Assembly: GCA_027035445.1 (NCBI GenBank)
Contig: JALVUT010000433.1
Location: forward strand, 1 to 5,852
Reading direction: 5' to 3'
DNA: 5,852 bases
DNA from: Thermococcus sp.
GTDB taxonomy: Archaea > Methanobacteriota_B > Thermococci > Thermococcales > Thermococcaceae
Part shown: positions 1 to 4,688 of the stretch, piece after piece
How the letters are laid out: every line of letters begins with the position of its first letter
Numbering within the stretch: the first letter of the stretch is position 1
Notes under the pieces: generated by a model
What the model was told of the DNA's origin: nothing
The model's database searches: none
The model's input: the letters and a program-made list of their open reading frames with translations, nothing else
Translations under genes and position numbers: made by a program

Positions 1-254
1 ACAGGGAAAAGAAGCCCAAGGACGAACTGAAGGGGCTGAGGAAGTTCATCGTGGAAGGTGTTCCCACTGAGGTTGGGGCCATGGACCCCGTGGAGCTGAA
101 TTCGGTGGAAGACCTCGAGAAGGTCTTCGACCTCGTGGACAAACCAATAGTGCACTACGTTGAGGACAATCAAGATGTCTACGCCGTGGTTGATGGGGAA
201 CTCATCTACGAGTACCGCAAGCCGCTACCCCAGGGAGGGAAGAAGGTCAACTGA
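1..254 (+). CDS. C-terminal fragment of an unidentified protein, possibly DUF5305-like
   Basis: The frame is open from the left edge (first full codon at base 3) to a TGA at 252-254, giving about 83 residues of C-terminus. The GTG at 51 is only an internal valine, because the frame is open upstream of it. The piece begins basic and helical (EKKPKDELKGLRKF), then has an acidic stretch with VELNSVEDLEKVFDLVDKPIV and ends with a short beta-like segment, VYAVVDGELIYEY, and a basic tail. The pattern 'short helix, SxEDLxKVxDxxxKPIxH, YAVVDGxxxYxY' reminds me of the C-terminal part of DUF5305 proteins, but this is from memory and not certain. There is no membrane segment or catalytic motif in the visible part. 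A hairpin with a T-tract follows directly and the next gene has its own TATA box, so this gene probably ends a separate transcript. Confidence 0.8.
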   Translation, partial: REKKPKDELKGLRKFIVEGVPTEVGAMDPVELNSVEDLEKVFDLVDKPIVHYVEDNQDVYAVVDGELIYEYRKPLPQGGKKVN

Positions 255-280
255 AAGCCCTCACCCTTCCCGGCTTTTTT
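254..280 (+). terminator. Hairpin plus T6 terminator after the first gene
   Basis: AAAGCC (254-259) can pair with GGCTTT (272-277) across a 12-nt pyrimidine-rich loop. The run TTTTTT at 275-280 lies at the 3' side, and a second T-rich stretch (285-290) follows. It starts at the last base of the stop codon of the upstream gene. Archaeal RNA polymerase terminates at U-tracts even without a hairpin, so the T-run is the main evidence and the stem is supporting. Confidence 0.6.
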
Positions 281-290
281 AGGTTTTCTT

Positions 291-310
291 AACCAACAAC
301 TTTAAAAGAC
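291..310 (+). promoter_or_regulatory. Promoter (BRE/TATA) of the ppa operon
   Basis: A TATA-like TTTAAAAG lies at 301-308, preceded by an A-rich stretch (AACCAACAAC, 291-300) where the BRE is expected. Transcription would be expected to start about 25 nt downstream, near 330, leaving a leader of roughly 30 nt that includes an SD. Two SD-like sites are present: GGAGGT (342-347) and AGGTGGT (351-357). The second is 5 nt from the ATG and is the better-spaced one. Confidence 0.65.
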
Positions 311-362
311 CTACTTGAAAGCCTAACCTAGAAGTTCTTCAGGAGGTAAGAGGTGGTTAGAG

Positions 363-899
363 ATGAACCCGTTCCACGACATAGAACCCGGACCGGAGGT
401 TCCAGAGGTTGTAAACGCCGTTATAGAGATCCCCAAGGGGAGTAGGAACAAATACGAGCTTGACAAGAAGCACGGCCTCATAAAGCTCGACCGCGTCCTC
501 TACAGCCCGTTTTTCTACCCGGTCGACTATGGAATAATCCCGCAGACCTACTACGATGACGGCGATCCGTTCGACATAATGGTGGTAATGCGCGAGCCTG
601 TCTATCCCCTCACCCTCATCGAGAGCAGACCGATCGGCATAATGAAGATGAACGACTCCGGTGACAAAGACTGGAAGGTCCTCGCGGTTCCGGTTGACGA
701 CCCTTACTTCAAAAACTGGAAGGACATAGGGGACGTTCCCAAGCCTTTCCTCGACGAGATAGCCCACTTCTTCCAGAGGTATAAGGAGCTCCAGGGCAAG
801 ACCACAAAGGTCGAGGGCTGGGGCAATGCCGATGAGGCAAAGAAGGAGATTCTCCGCTCCATTGAGATGTACAGGGAGAAGTTCGGGAAGAAGGAGTGA
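363..899 (+). CDS. ppa: Inorganic pyrophosphatase, family I
   Basis: Soluble cytoplasmic enzyme that hydrolyses pyrophosphate to two phosphates using Mg2+, pulling nucleic-acid, tRNA-charging and coenzyme synthesis forward. The 178-residue length is normal for archaeal and bacterial family I enzymes, which are hexamers. By comparison with the E. coli enzyme the active-site set is complete: E22, K30, R44, Y56, the signature DGDPFDI with D66, D68 and D71, then D98 and D103 in the KMND..D loop, and Y140-K141 before KVEGW. The ATG at 363 is preceded by AGGTGGT at 5 nt spacing. It is the first gene after the promoter near 301 and so probably leads the operon. Its stop codon sits in the loop of a hairpin (see 890-923). 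The long reading frame on the opposite strand is a shadow. Confidence 0.97.
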   Translation: MNPFHDIEPGPEVPEVVNAVIEIPKGSRNKYELDKKHGLIKLDRVLYSPFFYPVDYGIIPQTYYDDGDPFDIMVVMREPVYPLTLIESRPIGIMKMNDSGDKDWKVLAVPVDDPYFKNWKDIGDVPKPFLDEIAHFFQRYKELQGKTTKVEGWGNADEAKKEILRSIEMYREKFGKKE

Positions 900-923
900 G
901 CCTCCTTCAGCTTTTTTAGGAGG
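890..923 (+). promoter_or_regulatory. Two alternative hairpins at the ppa/rpo7 junction
   Basis: Hairpin A: GAAGGAG (890-896) pairs perfectly with CTCCTTC (902-908). Its 5-nt loop holds the ppa stop codon, and T6 (912-917) follows after 3 nt, which is terminator-like. Hairpin B: CCTCCT (901-906) pairs with AGGAGG (918-923), with an 11-nt loop containing the T6, and would bury the rpo7 SD. Both use 902-906, so they exclude each other. The pairings are seen directly in the sequence; any regulatory role is inferred. A ribosome ending ppa translation would cover 890-908 and disrupt both stems. Confidence 0.4.
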
Positions 924-930
924 TAAAGGC

Positions 931-1488
931 ATGTACAAGCTCCTAACGGTTAAGGACATAGTTCGGATTCCTCCCAAGATGTTTACCATGGATCCAAGGG
1001 AGGCCGCGAAGACGGTTCTCCGCGAGACCTACGAGGGCATCTATGACAGGGACGAAGGGGTCATACTCTCCATCATGGACGTCAAGGAGATAAGCCAGGG
1101 AATTATCGTACCGGGTGACGGTGCAACGTACCACGACGTCATCTTCGACGTTCTCGTGTGGAGGCCCGAGATGCACGAGGTCATTGAGGGGGAAGTGGTC
1201 GACGTGGCCCCCTACGGGGCGTTTATCCGGATCGGTCCGGTGGACGGTCTTGTCCATATCTCGCAACTTATGGACGACTACGTGGTTTTTGACGAGAAGA
1301 ATAAACAGTTCGTCGGTAAGGAGACCCGGAGAACACTTCAGCTCGGCGATAAAGTCCGCGCAAGGATAATAGCGGTCAGCATAAAGAGCAAGGTGATAAG
1401 GGAGAACAAGATAGGCCTCACAATGCGCCAACCGGGCCTTGGAAAGTTCAACTGGATAGAAAAGGAAAGACGCAAGGACAAGGGGTGA
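931..1488 (+). CDS. rpoE1: DNA-directed RNA polymerase subunit Rpo7 (RpoE')
   Basis: Archaeal counterpart of eukaryotic Rpb7. With Rpo4, encoded elsewhere, it forms the polymerase stalk, which helps open the promoter and binds the emerging RNA. The protein is 185 residues, the usual length. Residues 1 to about 78 form the N-terminal tip domain that docks on the core (MYKLLTVKDIVRIPP, then DVIFDVLVWRP). Residues about 82-165 form an S1 RNA-binding domain with the typical EGEVVDVAPYGAFIRIGPVDGLVHISQL. The start is ATG 931, after AGGAGGT (918-924) with a 6-nt spacer. An in-frame ATG at 826 would add 35 Arg-rich residues translated from within ppa, without family similarity, and is rejected. The gap to ppa is 31 nt. 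Its TGA lies inside an SD-like GGGGTGA that serves spt4. Confidence 0.97.
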   Translation: MYKLLTVKDIVRIPPKMFTMDPREAAKTVLRETYEGIYDRDEGVILSIMDVKEISQGIIVPGDGATYHDVIFDVLVWRPEMHEVIEGEVVDVAPYGAFIRIGPVDGLVHISQLMDDYVVFDEKNKQFVGKETRRTLQLGDKVRARIIAVSIKSKVIRENKIGLTMRQPGLGKFNWIEKERRKDKG

Positions 1489-1494
1489 ACGAAC

Positions 1495-1683
1495 ATGGCC
1501 AAAGAAAGGGCATGCAGACACTGCCACTATATAACAACGGAGGATCGCTGCCCCGTCTGTGGCAGCAGGGATCTGAGCGAGGAGTGGTTTGATCTGGTGA
1601 TAATCCCCAACCCCAAGAACAGTAGAATCGCCCAGAAGTTGGGCGTTAACGTGCCTGGAAAGTACGCCATAAGGGTTAGATAA
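1495..1683 (+). CDS. spt4: Transcription elongation factor Spt4 (formerly RpoE'')
   Basis: Small zinc protein of 62 residues that pairs with the NGN domain of Spt5 (NusG homologue) and makes RNA polymerase more processive. Older annotations call it RNA polymerase subunit E''. A four-cysteine zinc site is complete: C7-x2-C10 and C19-x2-C22 (ACRHC..CPVCG). It is followed by the Spt4 core SEEWFDLVIIPNPKNSRIAQKLG, whose central beta strand and IPNP-S-IA pattern are family hallmarks, and it ends GKYAIRVR. Spt5 is not in this window. The ATG follows rpo7 by 6 nt and uses the SD AGGGGTGA (1481-1488), which contains the rpo7 stop. It ends TAATG, sharing one base with the next start. The rpo7-spt4 pairing is widely conserved in archaea. 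Confidence 0.96.
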   Translation: MAKERACRHCHYITTEDRCPVCGSRDLSEEWFDLVIIPNPKNSRIAQKLGVNVPGKYAIRVR

Positions 1684-2213
1684 TGTACCTCAGATTAACC
1701 CCCGATCTCCGGAGACTCCTAAAGGAGCCCCTTGGTAGGATTGAGAGGGGCAAAATCCCCGAACCATACATCAGGACTAGGGAGGAACTTAAAAGGGCCC
1801 GCTATCTAATCACAGTGGGGGATGTTGTCACCGAGAACGTCCTTAAACTGGGTCTGAAGCCGATGGTGGCCATATATGACCACCGAACTCACAGGAAGGA
1901 GTACGACCCGGATATAACAGACAGTGCGGTTATTATGACCGTCCAAAATCCTCCTGGAACCATAACGAAAGCTTTATTAAATGCTATCAGGAAGGGCTTC
2001 CTGCTCGCCAGGAGGGGAAGGAGGGTATACATAAAAGTCAACGGTGAGGAAGACCTCGCAGCGATCCCAGCCGTACTCTACGCCCCCGAAGGCTCGGTGG
2101 TGGTTTATGGGCAGCCGAACGAGGGGGTAGTGCTTATAAAGGTAACACCCAAATGCAAGCTCAAGTGTGGAAAACTCATGTCGAAGATGGAGGTGATTCG
2201 GGATGGAGATTAA
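1683..2213 (+). CDS. GTP-dependent dephospho-CoA kinase (DUF359 family)
   Basis: Catalyses the last step of archaeal CoA synthesis, phosphorylating dephospho-CoA with GTP. The family (formerly DUF359) was assigned this role from a Thermococcus kodakarensis homologue and is unrelated to bacterial CoaE. The 176-residue length is normal. Visible conserved blocks are: N-terminal [19 protein letters not shown] (46-50) after a beta strand; YDHRTHR (65-71); NPPGTIT (89-95); GEEDLAAIP (121-129); and YGQPNEG (142-148). The acidic residues D47, D66 and D124 are likely catalytic or metal/nucleotide-binding candidates (inference). There is no P-loop, as expected for this family. The start ATG shares its A with the spt4 stop (TAATG), and only a weak SD (AAGGG, 1670-1674) precedes it, so translation probably depends on coupling. 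Its 3' end overlaps rps24e by 11 nt and carries that gene's SD. Confidence 0.93.
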   Translation: MYLRLTPDLRRLLKEPLGRIERGKIPEPYIRTREELKRARYLITVGDVVTENVLKLGLKPMVAIYDHRTHRKEYDPDITDSAVIMTVQNPPGTITKALLNAIRKGFLLARRGRRVYIKVNGEEDLAAIPAVLYAPEGSVVVYGQPNEGVVLIKVTPKCKLKCGKLMSKMEVIRDGD

Positions 2214-2499
2214 GGTTATCGAGATTAGGGAGAACAAGCTCCTTGGAAGGAAGGAGATATACTTTGAGGTCCTTCATGAGGGCGAGGCCACACCGTCCAG
2301 GAAGGATGTAAAGGGCAAACTCGTCGCAATGCTCGACCTGAACCCCGAGACAACGATTATCCAGTACATCCGGTCATTCTTCGGAAGCCATGTAAGCAGG
2401 GGATACGCCAAGTTCTACGAGAGCAGGGAAAGGATGCTGTACGTCGAGCCTGAGTACACCCTCATCAGGGAGGGAATCGTTCAGAGGAGTGAGGAATGA
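2203..2499 (+). CDS. rps24e: Small ribosomal subunit protein eS24 (S24e)
   Basis: Ribosomal protein of the small subunit, shared by archaea and eukaryotes. It has 98 residues, typical for archaea. It starts [23 protein letters not shown], continues with [19 protein letters not shown], and carries the S24e signature region [16 protein letters not shown] at residues 59-74. The SD GGAGGTGAT (2189-2197) is the full anti-SD complement, 5 nt before ATG 2203. This is the strongest SD in the operon, as fits a highly expressed gene, and it lies inside the kinase gene, which it overlaps by 11 nt. The stop TGA (2497-2499) overlaps the SD of rps27ae. Confidence 0.96.
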   Translation: MEIKVIEIRENKLLGRKEIYFEVLHEGEATPSRKDVKGKLVAMLDLNPETTIIQYIRSFFGSHVSRGYAKFYESRERMLYVEPEYTLIREGIVQRSEE

Positions 2500-2509
2500 G
2501 GTGAGTCAA

Positions 2510-2686
2510 ATGGGCAAGGGCAAGAAGAAAACAAGTCAAAAGTGGAGGCTCTACGAGGTACAGGGGAGGAAGATAAAGAGGAAAAACCGCTTCTGCCCGC
2601 GTTGTGGTCCGGGTGTCTTTATGGCAGACCACGGCAACCGCTGGGCGTGCGGGAGATGCGGTTACACTGAGTGGAAGAAGAAGTGA
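2510..2686 (+). CDS. rps27ae: Small ribosomal subunit protein eS31 (S27ae)
   Basis: Zinc-ribbon ribosomal protein of the small subunit, 58 residues from ATG 2510. In eukaryotes the homologue is made as a ubiquitin fusion; archaeal forms such as this one have no ubiquitin part. The zinc ligands are C29-x2-C32 ([23 protein letters not shown]) and C47-x2-C50. The N-terminus is a lysine-rich, rRNA-contacting tail ([12 protein letters not shown]). An in-frame GTG at 2489 would add 7 residues inside rps24e, but ATG 2510 has the SD GAGGTGA (2498-2504) at 5-nt spacing and is preferred. It pairs with rps24e in many archaeal genomes. The 53-nt gap after it is T/C-rich with only short T-runs, so transcription probably reads on into the methyltransferase gene. 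Confidence 0.96.
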   Translation: MGKGKKKTSQKWRLYEVQGRKIKRKNRFCPRCGPGVFMADHGNRWACGRCGYTEWKKK

Positions 2687-2739
2687 TTTCATTTTCCCCA
2701 CTATGCCCACTTTTCTACCATCATTCGGAGAGGAGGTAA

Positions 2740-3351
2740 GTGCCAAAGTATTACAGCATCAACCTCAAGCTCCACCCCCAGGTGTACGAGCCGGCGGAGG
2801 ACACGTTCCTGCTCGCAGAGAACCTCGCGGTCAGGGAGGGTGATGTCGCCCTCGACATCGGTACGGGAACCGGATTAATAGCACTCCTGATGGCGAGGAA
2901 AGCCAAATTCGTCCTCGGGGTTGATGTCAACCCAATCGCGGTTGAACTAGCGGGGAAGAATGCCCGGCTGAATGGAATTAAAAACGTTGAGTTCAGACCA
3001 AGCGACCTGTTTGAGAACGTCGAGGGGAGATTCGATATTATAACGTTCAACACCCCCTACCTGCCCGGCAAGCCTGAGGAGCAGATCGACCTCGCCCTCG
3101 TCGGGGGAGAGACCGGACGGGAAGTTCTCGACAGGTTCATAGATGGGGTGAGAGATCACCTCAAGACCGGTGGACGGGTTCAGATAGTCCAGAGTTCGAT
3201 AACCGGAATCGGGGAAACCTTGAGAAGGCTGGAAAAAGCGGGCCTAAAGGCAAAGATCATCGCTAAGAAGCACATATTCTTTGAGGATATAGTTCTGATA
3301 AACGCTCACGCAGCCGTCAGGCAAGACGATAGCGTGGAATCTCGAACATGA
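2740..3351 (+). CDS. HemK2/Mtq2-like protein glutamine N5-methyltransferase
   Basis: Class I SAM-dependent methyltransferase of 203 residues. The archaeal HemK-related family (Mtq2/N6AMT1-like) methylates the glutamine of the GGQ loop of release factor aRF1, usually with the small zinc protein Trm112 as partner. Visible parts: HPQVYEPAEDTFLLAENL (12-29), diagnostic of the family; SAM motif I LDIGTGTGLIALL (38-50); acidic end of beta2 in GVDVNPIAVELAGKN (60-74); motif II SDLF (88-91); and the catalytic loop NTPYLPG (104-110) in place of the usual NPPY. The last 14 or so residues (AHAAVRQDDSVESRT) look non-conserved. The start is GTG 2740: an in-frame TAA lies directly before it, so no earlier start exists. 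The SD AGGAGGT (2731-2737) is unusually close, 2 nt away. Neighbouring ribosomal genes support a translation role. A tRNA or other protein substrate is possible. Confidence 0.85.
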   Translation: MPKYYSINLKLHPQVYEPAEDTFLLAENLAVREGDVALDIGTGTGLIALLMARKAKFVLGVDVNPIAVELAGKNARLNGIKNVEFRPSDLFENVEGRFDIITFNTPYLPGKPEEQIDLALVGGETGREVLDRFIDGVRDHLKTGGRVQIVQSSITGIGETLRRLEKAGLKAKIIAKKHIFFEDIVLINAHAAVRQDDSVESRT

Positions 3352-3454
3352 GCTTGACCCTGGGGTGTCCCTCCGATTCAACCTCCTCCTCAAAGAAGTT
3401 TATGAGTATTCCCCTTTCTTTAATCTCGGGTTCAGGTTTTATTCTCTCGAACAT
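3317..3454 (-). CDS. Candidate small protein gene, 45 residues, unknown function
   Basis: On the minus strand an ATG at 3454-3452 opens 45 codons ending in TGA at 3319-3317. The predicted protein is charged and soluble: MFERIKPEPEIKERG, then ILINFFEEEVESEGH, then PRVKLMFEIPRYRLA. It looks like a Thermococcales protein (rich in Glu, Lys, Arg, Ile; AGG and ATA codons), whereas the + strand reading of the same bases is Ser/Leu/Phe-rich and looks like antisense. A TATA box on the minus strand (3485-3475) lies about 25 nt before the ATG, and no SD is present, so a leaderless mRNA is expected. Its last 35 nt overlap the 3' end of the methyltransferase gene on the other strand. I do not recognise the family. 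It could be a small regulator or antitoxin, a decayed remnant, or chance. Confidence 0.45.
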   Translation of the reverse strand: MFERIKPEPEIKERGILINFFEEEVESEGHPRVKLMFEIPRYRLA

Positions 3455-3474
3455 GGAGGAAGGGACGGCTTCAA

Positions 3475-3490
3475 CCTTTTAAACCTTTCG
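3475..3490 (-). promoter_or_regulatory. Candidate TATA box for the minus-strand small gene
   Basis: Read on the minus strand this is CGAAA followed by GGTTTAAAAGG, a BRE-like element plus a TATA-like box. Its centre is about 26 nt from the ATG at 3454, the spacing expected between TATA and transcription start in archaea, so the transcript would begin at or next to the start codon. The core is nearly palindromic (TTTTAAA), so by itself it does not fix direction. Confidence 0.4.
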
Positions 3491-3550
3491 CAAATTGACG
3501 AACTATTTTTCGGCGATAAAATAATCACAACTCCCCATCCCTGACCCATC

Positions 3551-3564
3551 ACATTTTTAAAAGG
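3551..3564 (+). promoter_or_regulatory. Promoter (TATA box) of taw1
   Basis: TTTTTAAAA at 3554-3562, preceded by ACA, is the best TATA box upstream of taw1. Transcription would start near 3585, giving a leader of about 20 nt that includes AGGTGGGG (3594-3601), the SD for ATG 3605. Confidence 0.6.
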
Positions 3565-3604
3565 GCTCGCAAAAGCTCATCCAGAGAGGGATTAGGTGGG
3601 GCTA

Positions 3605-4606
3605 ATGGCGGTAACGTTCGTATCCAACCCAAACATGCCGGATGAGATCACCGAGCTGTTCAAGAGGCAACATTACGCGCTCGTCGGGAGGCACAGCTCC
3701 GTAAAGCTCTGTCACTGGCTTAAGGAGAGTATAAAACACGACCGATTCTGCTACAAGCAGAAGTTCTACGGCATAGCAAGCCACCGCTGCCTTCAGATGA
3801 CGCCGGTGACTGCCTGGTGCACACACAACTGCATATTCTGCTGGCGTCCTATGGAGGGCTTTCTCGGCACAGAACTGCCCCGGCCAGAGGACGACCCGGC
3901 TTTCATCGTTGAGGAGAGCATCAAAGCCCAGAGGAAGCTGCTCGTTGGATACAAGGGCATGCCGGGTATAAACATGAAGAAGTTTAAGGAGGCGTGGAAC
4001 CCGAGACACGCAGCCATAAGTCTCTCGGGCGAGCCGATGCTCTACCCCCACATAGGCGACCTCGTTGAGGAGTTCCACAAGCGCGGTTTCACCACATTCA
4101 TAGTTACCAACGGAACAGTCCCGGAGAGGCTCGAGGAGATGGCAAAGGAGGACAAACTCCCGACCCAGCTCTACGTCTCACTCACAGCTCCTGACATCGA
4201 AACATACAGGCGCGTTAACATACCGATGATACCCGACGGCTGGGAAAAAATCAGAACATTCCTTGAGCTGATGAATGGTCTCCCCACGAGAACTGTAGTG
4301 AGGCTCACGCTTGTTAAGGGTGAGAACATGCACAATGCTGAAGGTTACGCGGAGCTGATAAAGCTTGCCAACCCGATGTTTGTTGAGGCAAAGGCTTACA
4401 TGTTCGTCGGTTTTTCACGGAACAGGCTCACGATAAACAACATGCCAAGCCACGGGGAGATCAGAGCCTTCGCTGAAGGACTTATCAAGCACCTCCCGGG
4501 CTACCACATCGAGGACGAGTACGAACCAAGTAGGGTCGTTCTAATCATGAGAAACGATGTTGCCCCTCAGGGAACCGGAATCGCTGGCCGCTTTATCGGA
4601 TACTGA
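3605..4606 (+). CDS. taw1: tRNA-Phe 4-demethylwyosine synthase Taw1 (TYW1), radical SAM
   Basis: Radical SAM enzyme that condenses N1-methylguanosine-37 of tRNA-Phe with two carbons of pyruvate to make 4-demethylwyosine (imG-14), the tricyclic core of wyosine bases that keep the reading frame at Phe codons. From ATG 3605 it has 333 residues and, as in other archaea, no flavodoxin domain. C72-x3-C76-x2-C79 (WCTHNCIFCW) binds the SAM-cleaving 4Fe-4S cluster. C36, C49 and C62 are the ligands of the second cluster, with the same spacing as in the Pyrococcus abyssi enzyme, as I recall it. K51 would match the lysine proposed to form a Schiff base with pyruvate. SLSGEPMLYP (about 139-148) is the GEP-type SAM-binding motif, and the C-terminal EPSRVVLI is conserved. 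GTG 3596 is a possible alternative start (+3 residues), but ATG has the better-placed SD. It is transcribed alone from its own promoter. Confidence 0.95.
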   Translation: MAVTFVSNPNMPDEITELFKRQHYALVGRHSSVKLCHWLKESIKHDRFCYKQKFYGIASHRCLQMTPVTAWCTHNCIFCWRPMEGFLGTELPRPEDDPAFIVEESIKAQRKLLVGYKGMPGINMKKFKEAWNPRHAAISLSGEPMLYPHIGDLVEEFHKRGFTTFIVTNGTVPERLEEMAKEDKLPTQLYVSLTAPDIETYRRVNIPMIPDGWEKIRTFLELMNGLPTRTVVRLTLVKGENMHNAEGYAELIKLANPMFVEAKAYMFVGFSRNRLTINNMPSHGEIRAFAEGLIKHLPGYHIEDEYEPSRVVLIMRNDVAPQGTGIAGRFIGY

Positions 4607-4635
4607 GCCTCCTCCCATTGTTTTGCAGGTTCCAT

Positions 4636-4650
4636 GAAAAAGTTTATTTA
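4636..4650 (+). promoter_or_regulatory. Promoter (BRE/TATA) of the secreted toroid protein gene
   Basis: GAAAAAG (BRE-like, 4636-4642) leads into TTTATTTA (4643-4650), a good archaeal promoter. The expected start of transcription is near 4672, just before the SD GGGGGTG (4675-4681), which ends 7 nt before ATG 4689. The leader is thus very short. An imperfect palindrome (4653-4675) covers the start region. Confidence 0.65.
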
Positions 4651-4688
4651 TTCTAGGCTCTTAGAATCAGCTTAGGGGGTGCAAGATT

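Larger units (their letters stand above)
3455..3604. other. Divergent intergenic region between small gene and taw1
   Basis: No convincing coding frame is seen on either strand. The stretch is AT-richer than its surroundings and holds two outward-facing TATA boxes (3475-3485 facing left, 3554-3563 facing right) about 75 nt apart. Between them lie a T5 run (3506-3510) that could help stop read-through from the upstream operon, and an AT-rich GATAAAATAATC segment (3515-3526) with GAT/ATC ends that might be a second, weaker promoter element or a binding site. No box C/D sRNA or tRNA pattern was found. Confidence 0.5.

Noticed and set aside
826..930. 35-codon N-terminal extension of Rpo7 from ATG 826
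   Set aside because: It overlaps the ppa coding sequence in another frame, is Arg-rich and without Rpo7 similarity, and ATG 931 has an ideal SD and gives the family length.
357..1527. Long minus-strand frames opposite ppa and rpo7 (210 and 194 codons)
   Set aside because: They are mirror frames of strongly recognised + strand genes; their translations show no family features and have no promoter or SD of their own.
2489..2509. GTG start adding 7 residues to S27ae
   Set aside because: ATG 2510 has a well-spaced SD, and the extra residues lie inside rps24e.
2670..2702. AGTGG/CCACT stem after S27ae as a terminator
   Set aside because: The 5-bp stem has a 23-nt loop and no following T-run of six; too weak to support, and the next gene seems to lack its own promoter.
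3352..3483. Open + strand frame continuing after the methyltransferase stop
   Set aside because: The translation is Ser/Leu/Phe-rich, as expected for the antisense of a coding strand; it has no SD or start, and the minus-strand frame fits better.
3602..4078. Minus-strand 158-codon frame opposite taw1
   Set aside because: It is antisense to conserved Taw1 motifs, including the cluster cysteines, and is a codon-bias shadow.
4104..4112. GTTACCAAC, a SurR-type GTTn3AAC site
   Set aside because: It is inside the taw1 coding region, far from any promoter; the short motif is expected by chance.
4269..4341. TGATGA and downstream CTGA inside taw1 as a possible C/D sRNA
   Set aside because: There is no convincing internal D'/C' pair and the sequence codes for conserved Taw1 residues; a chance match.
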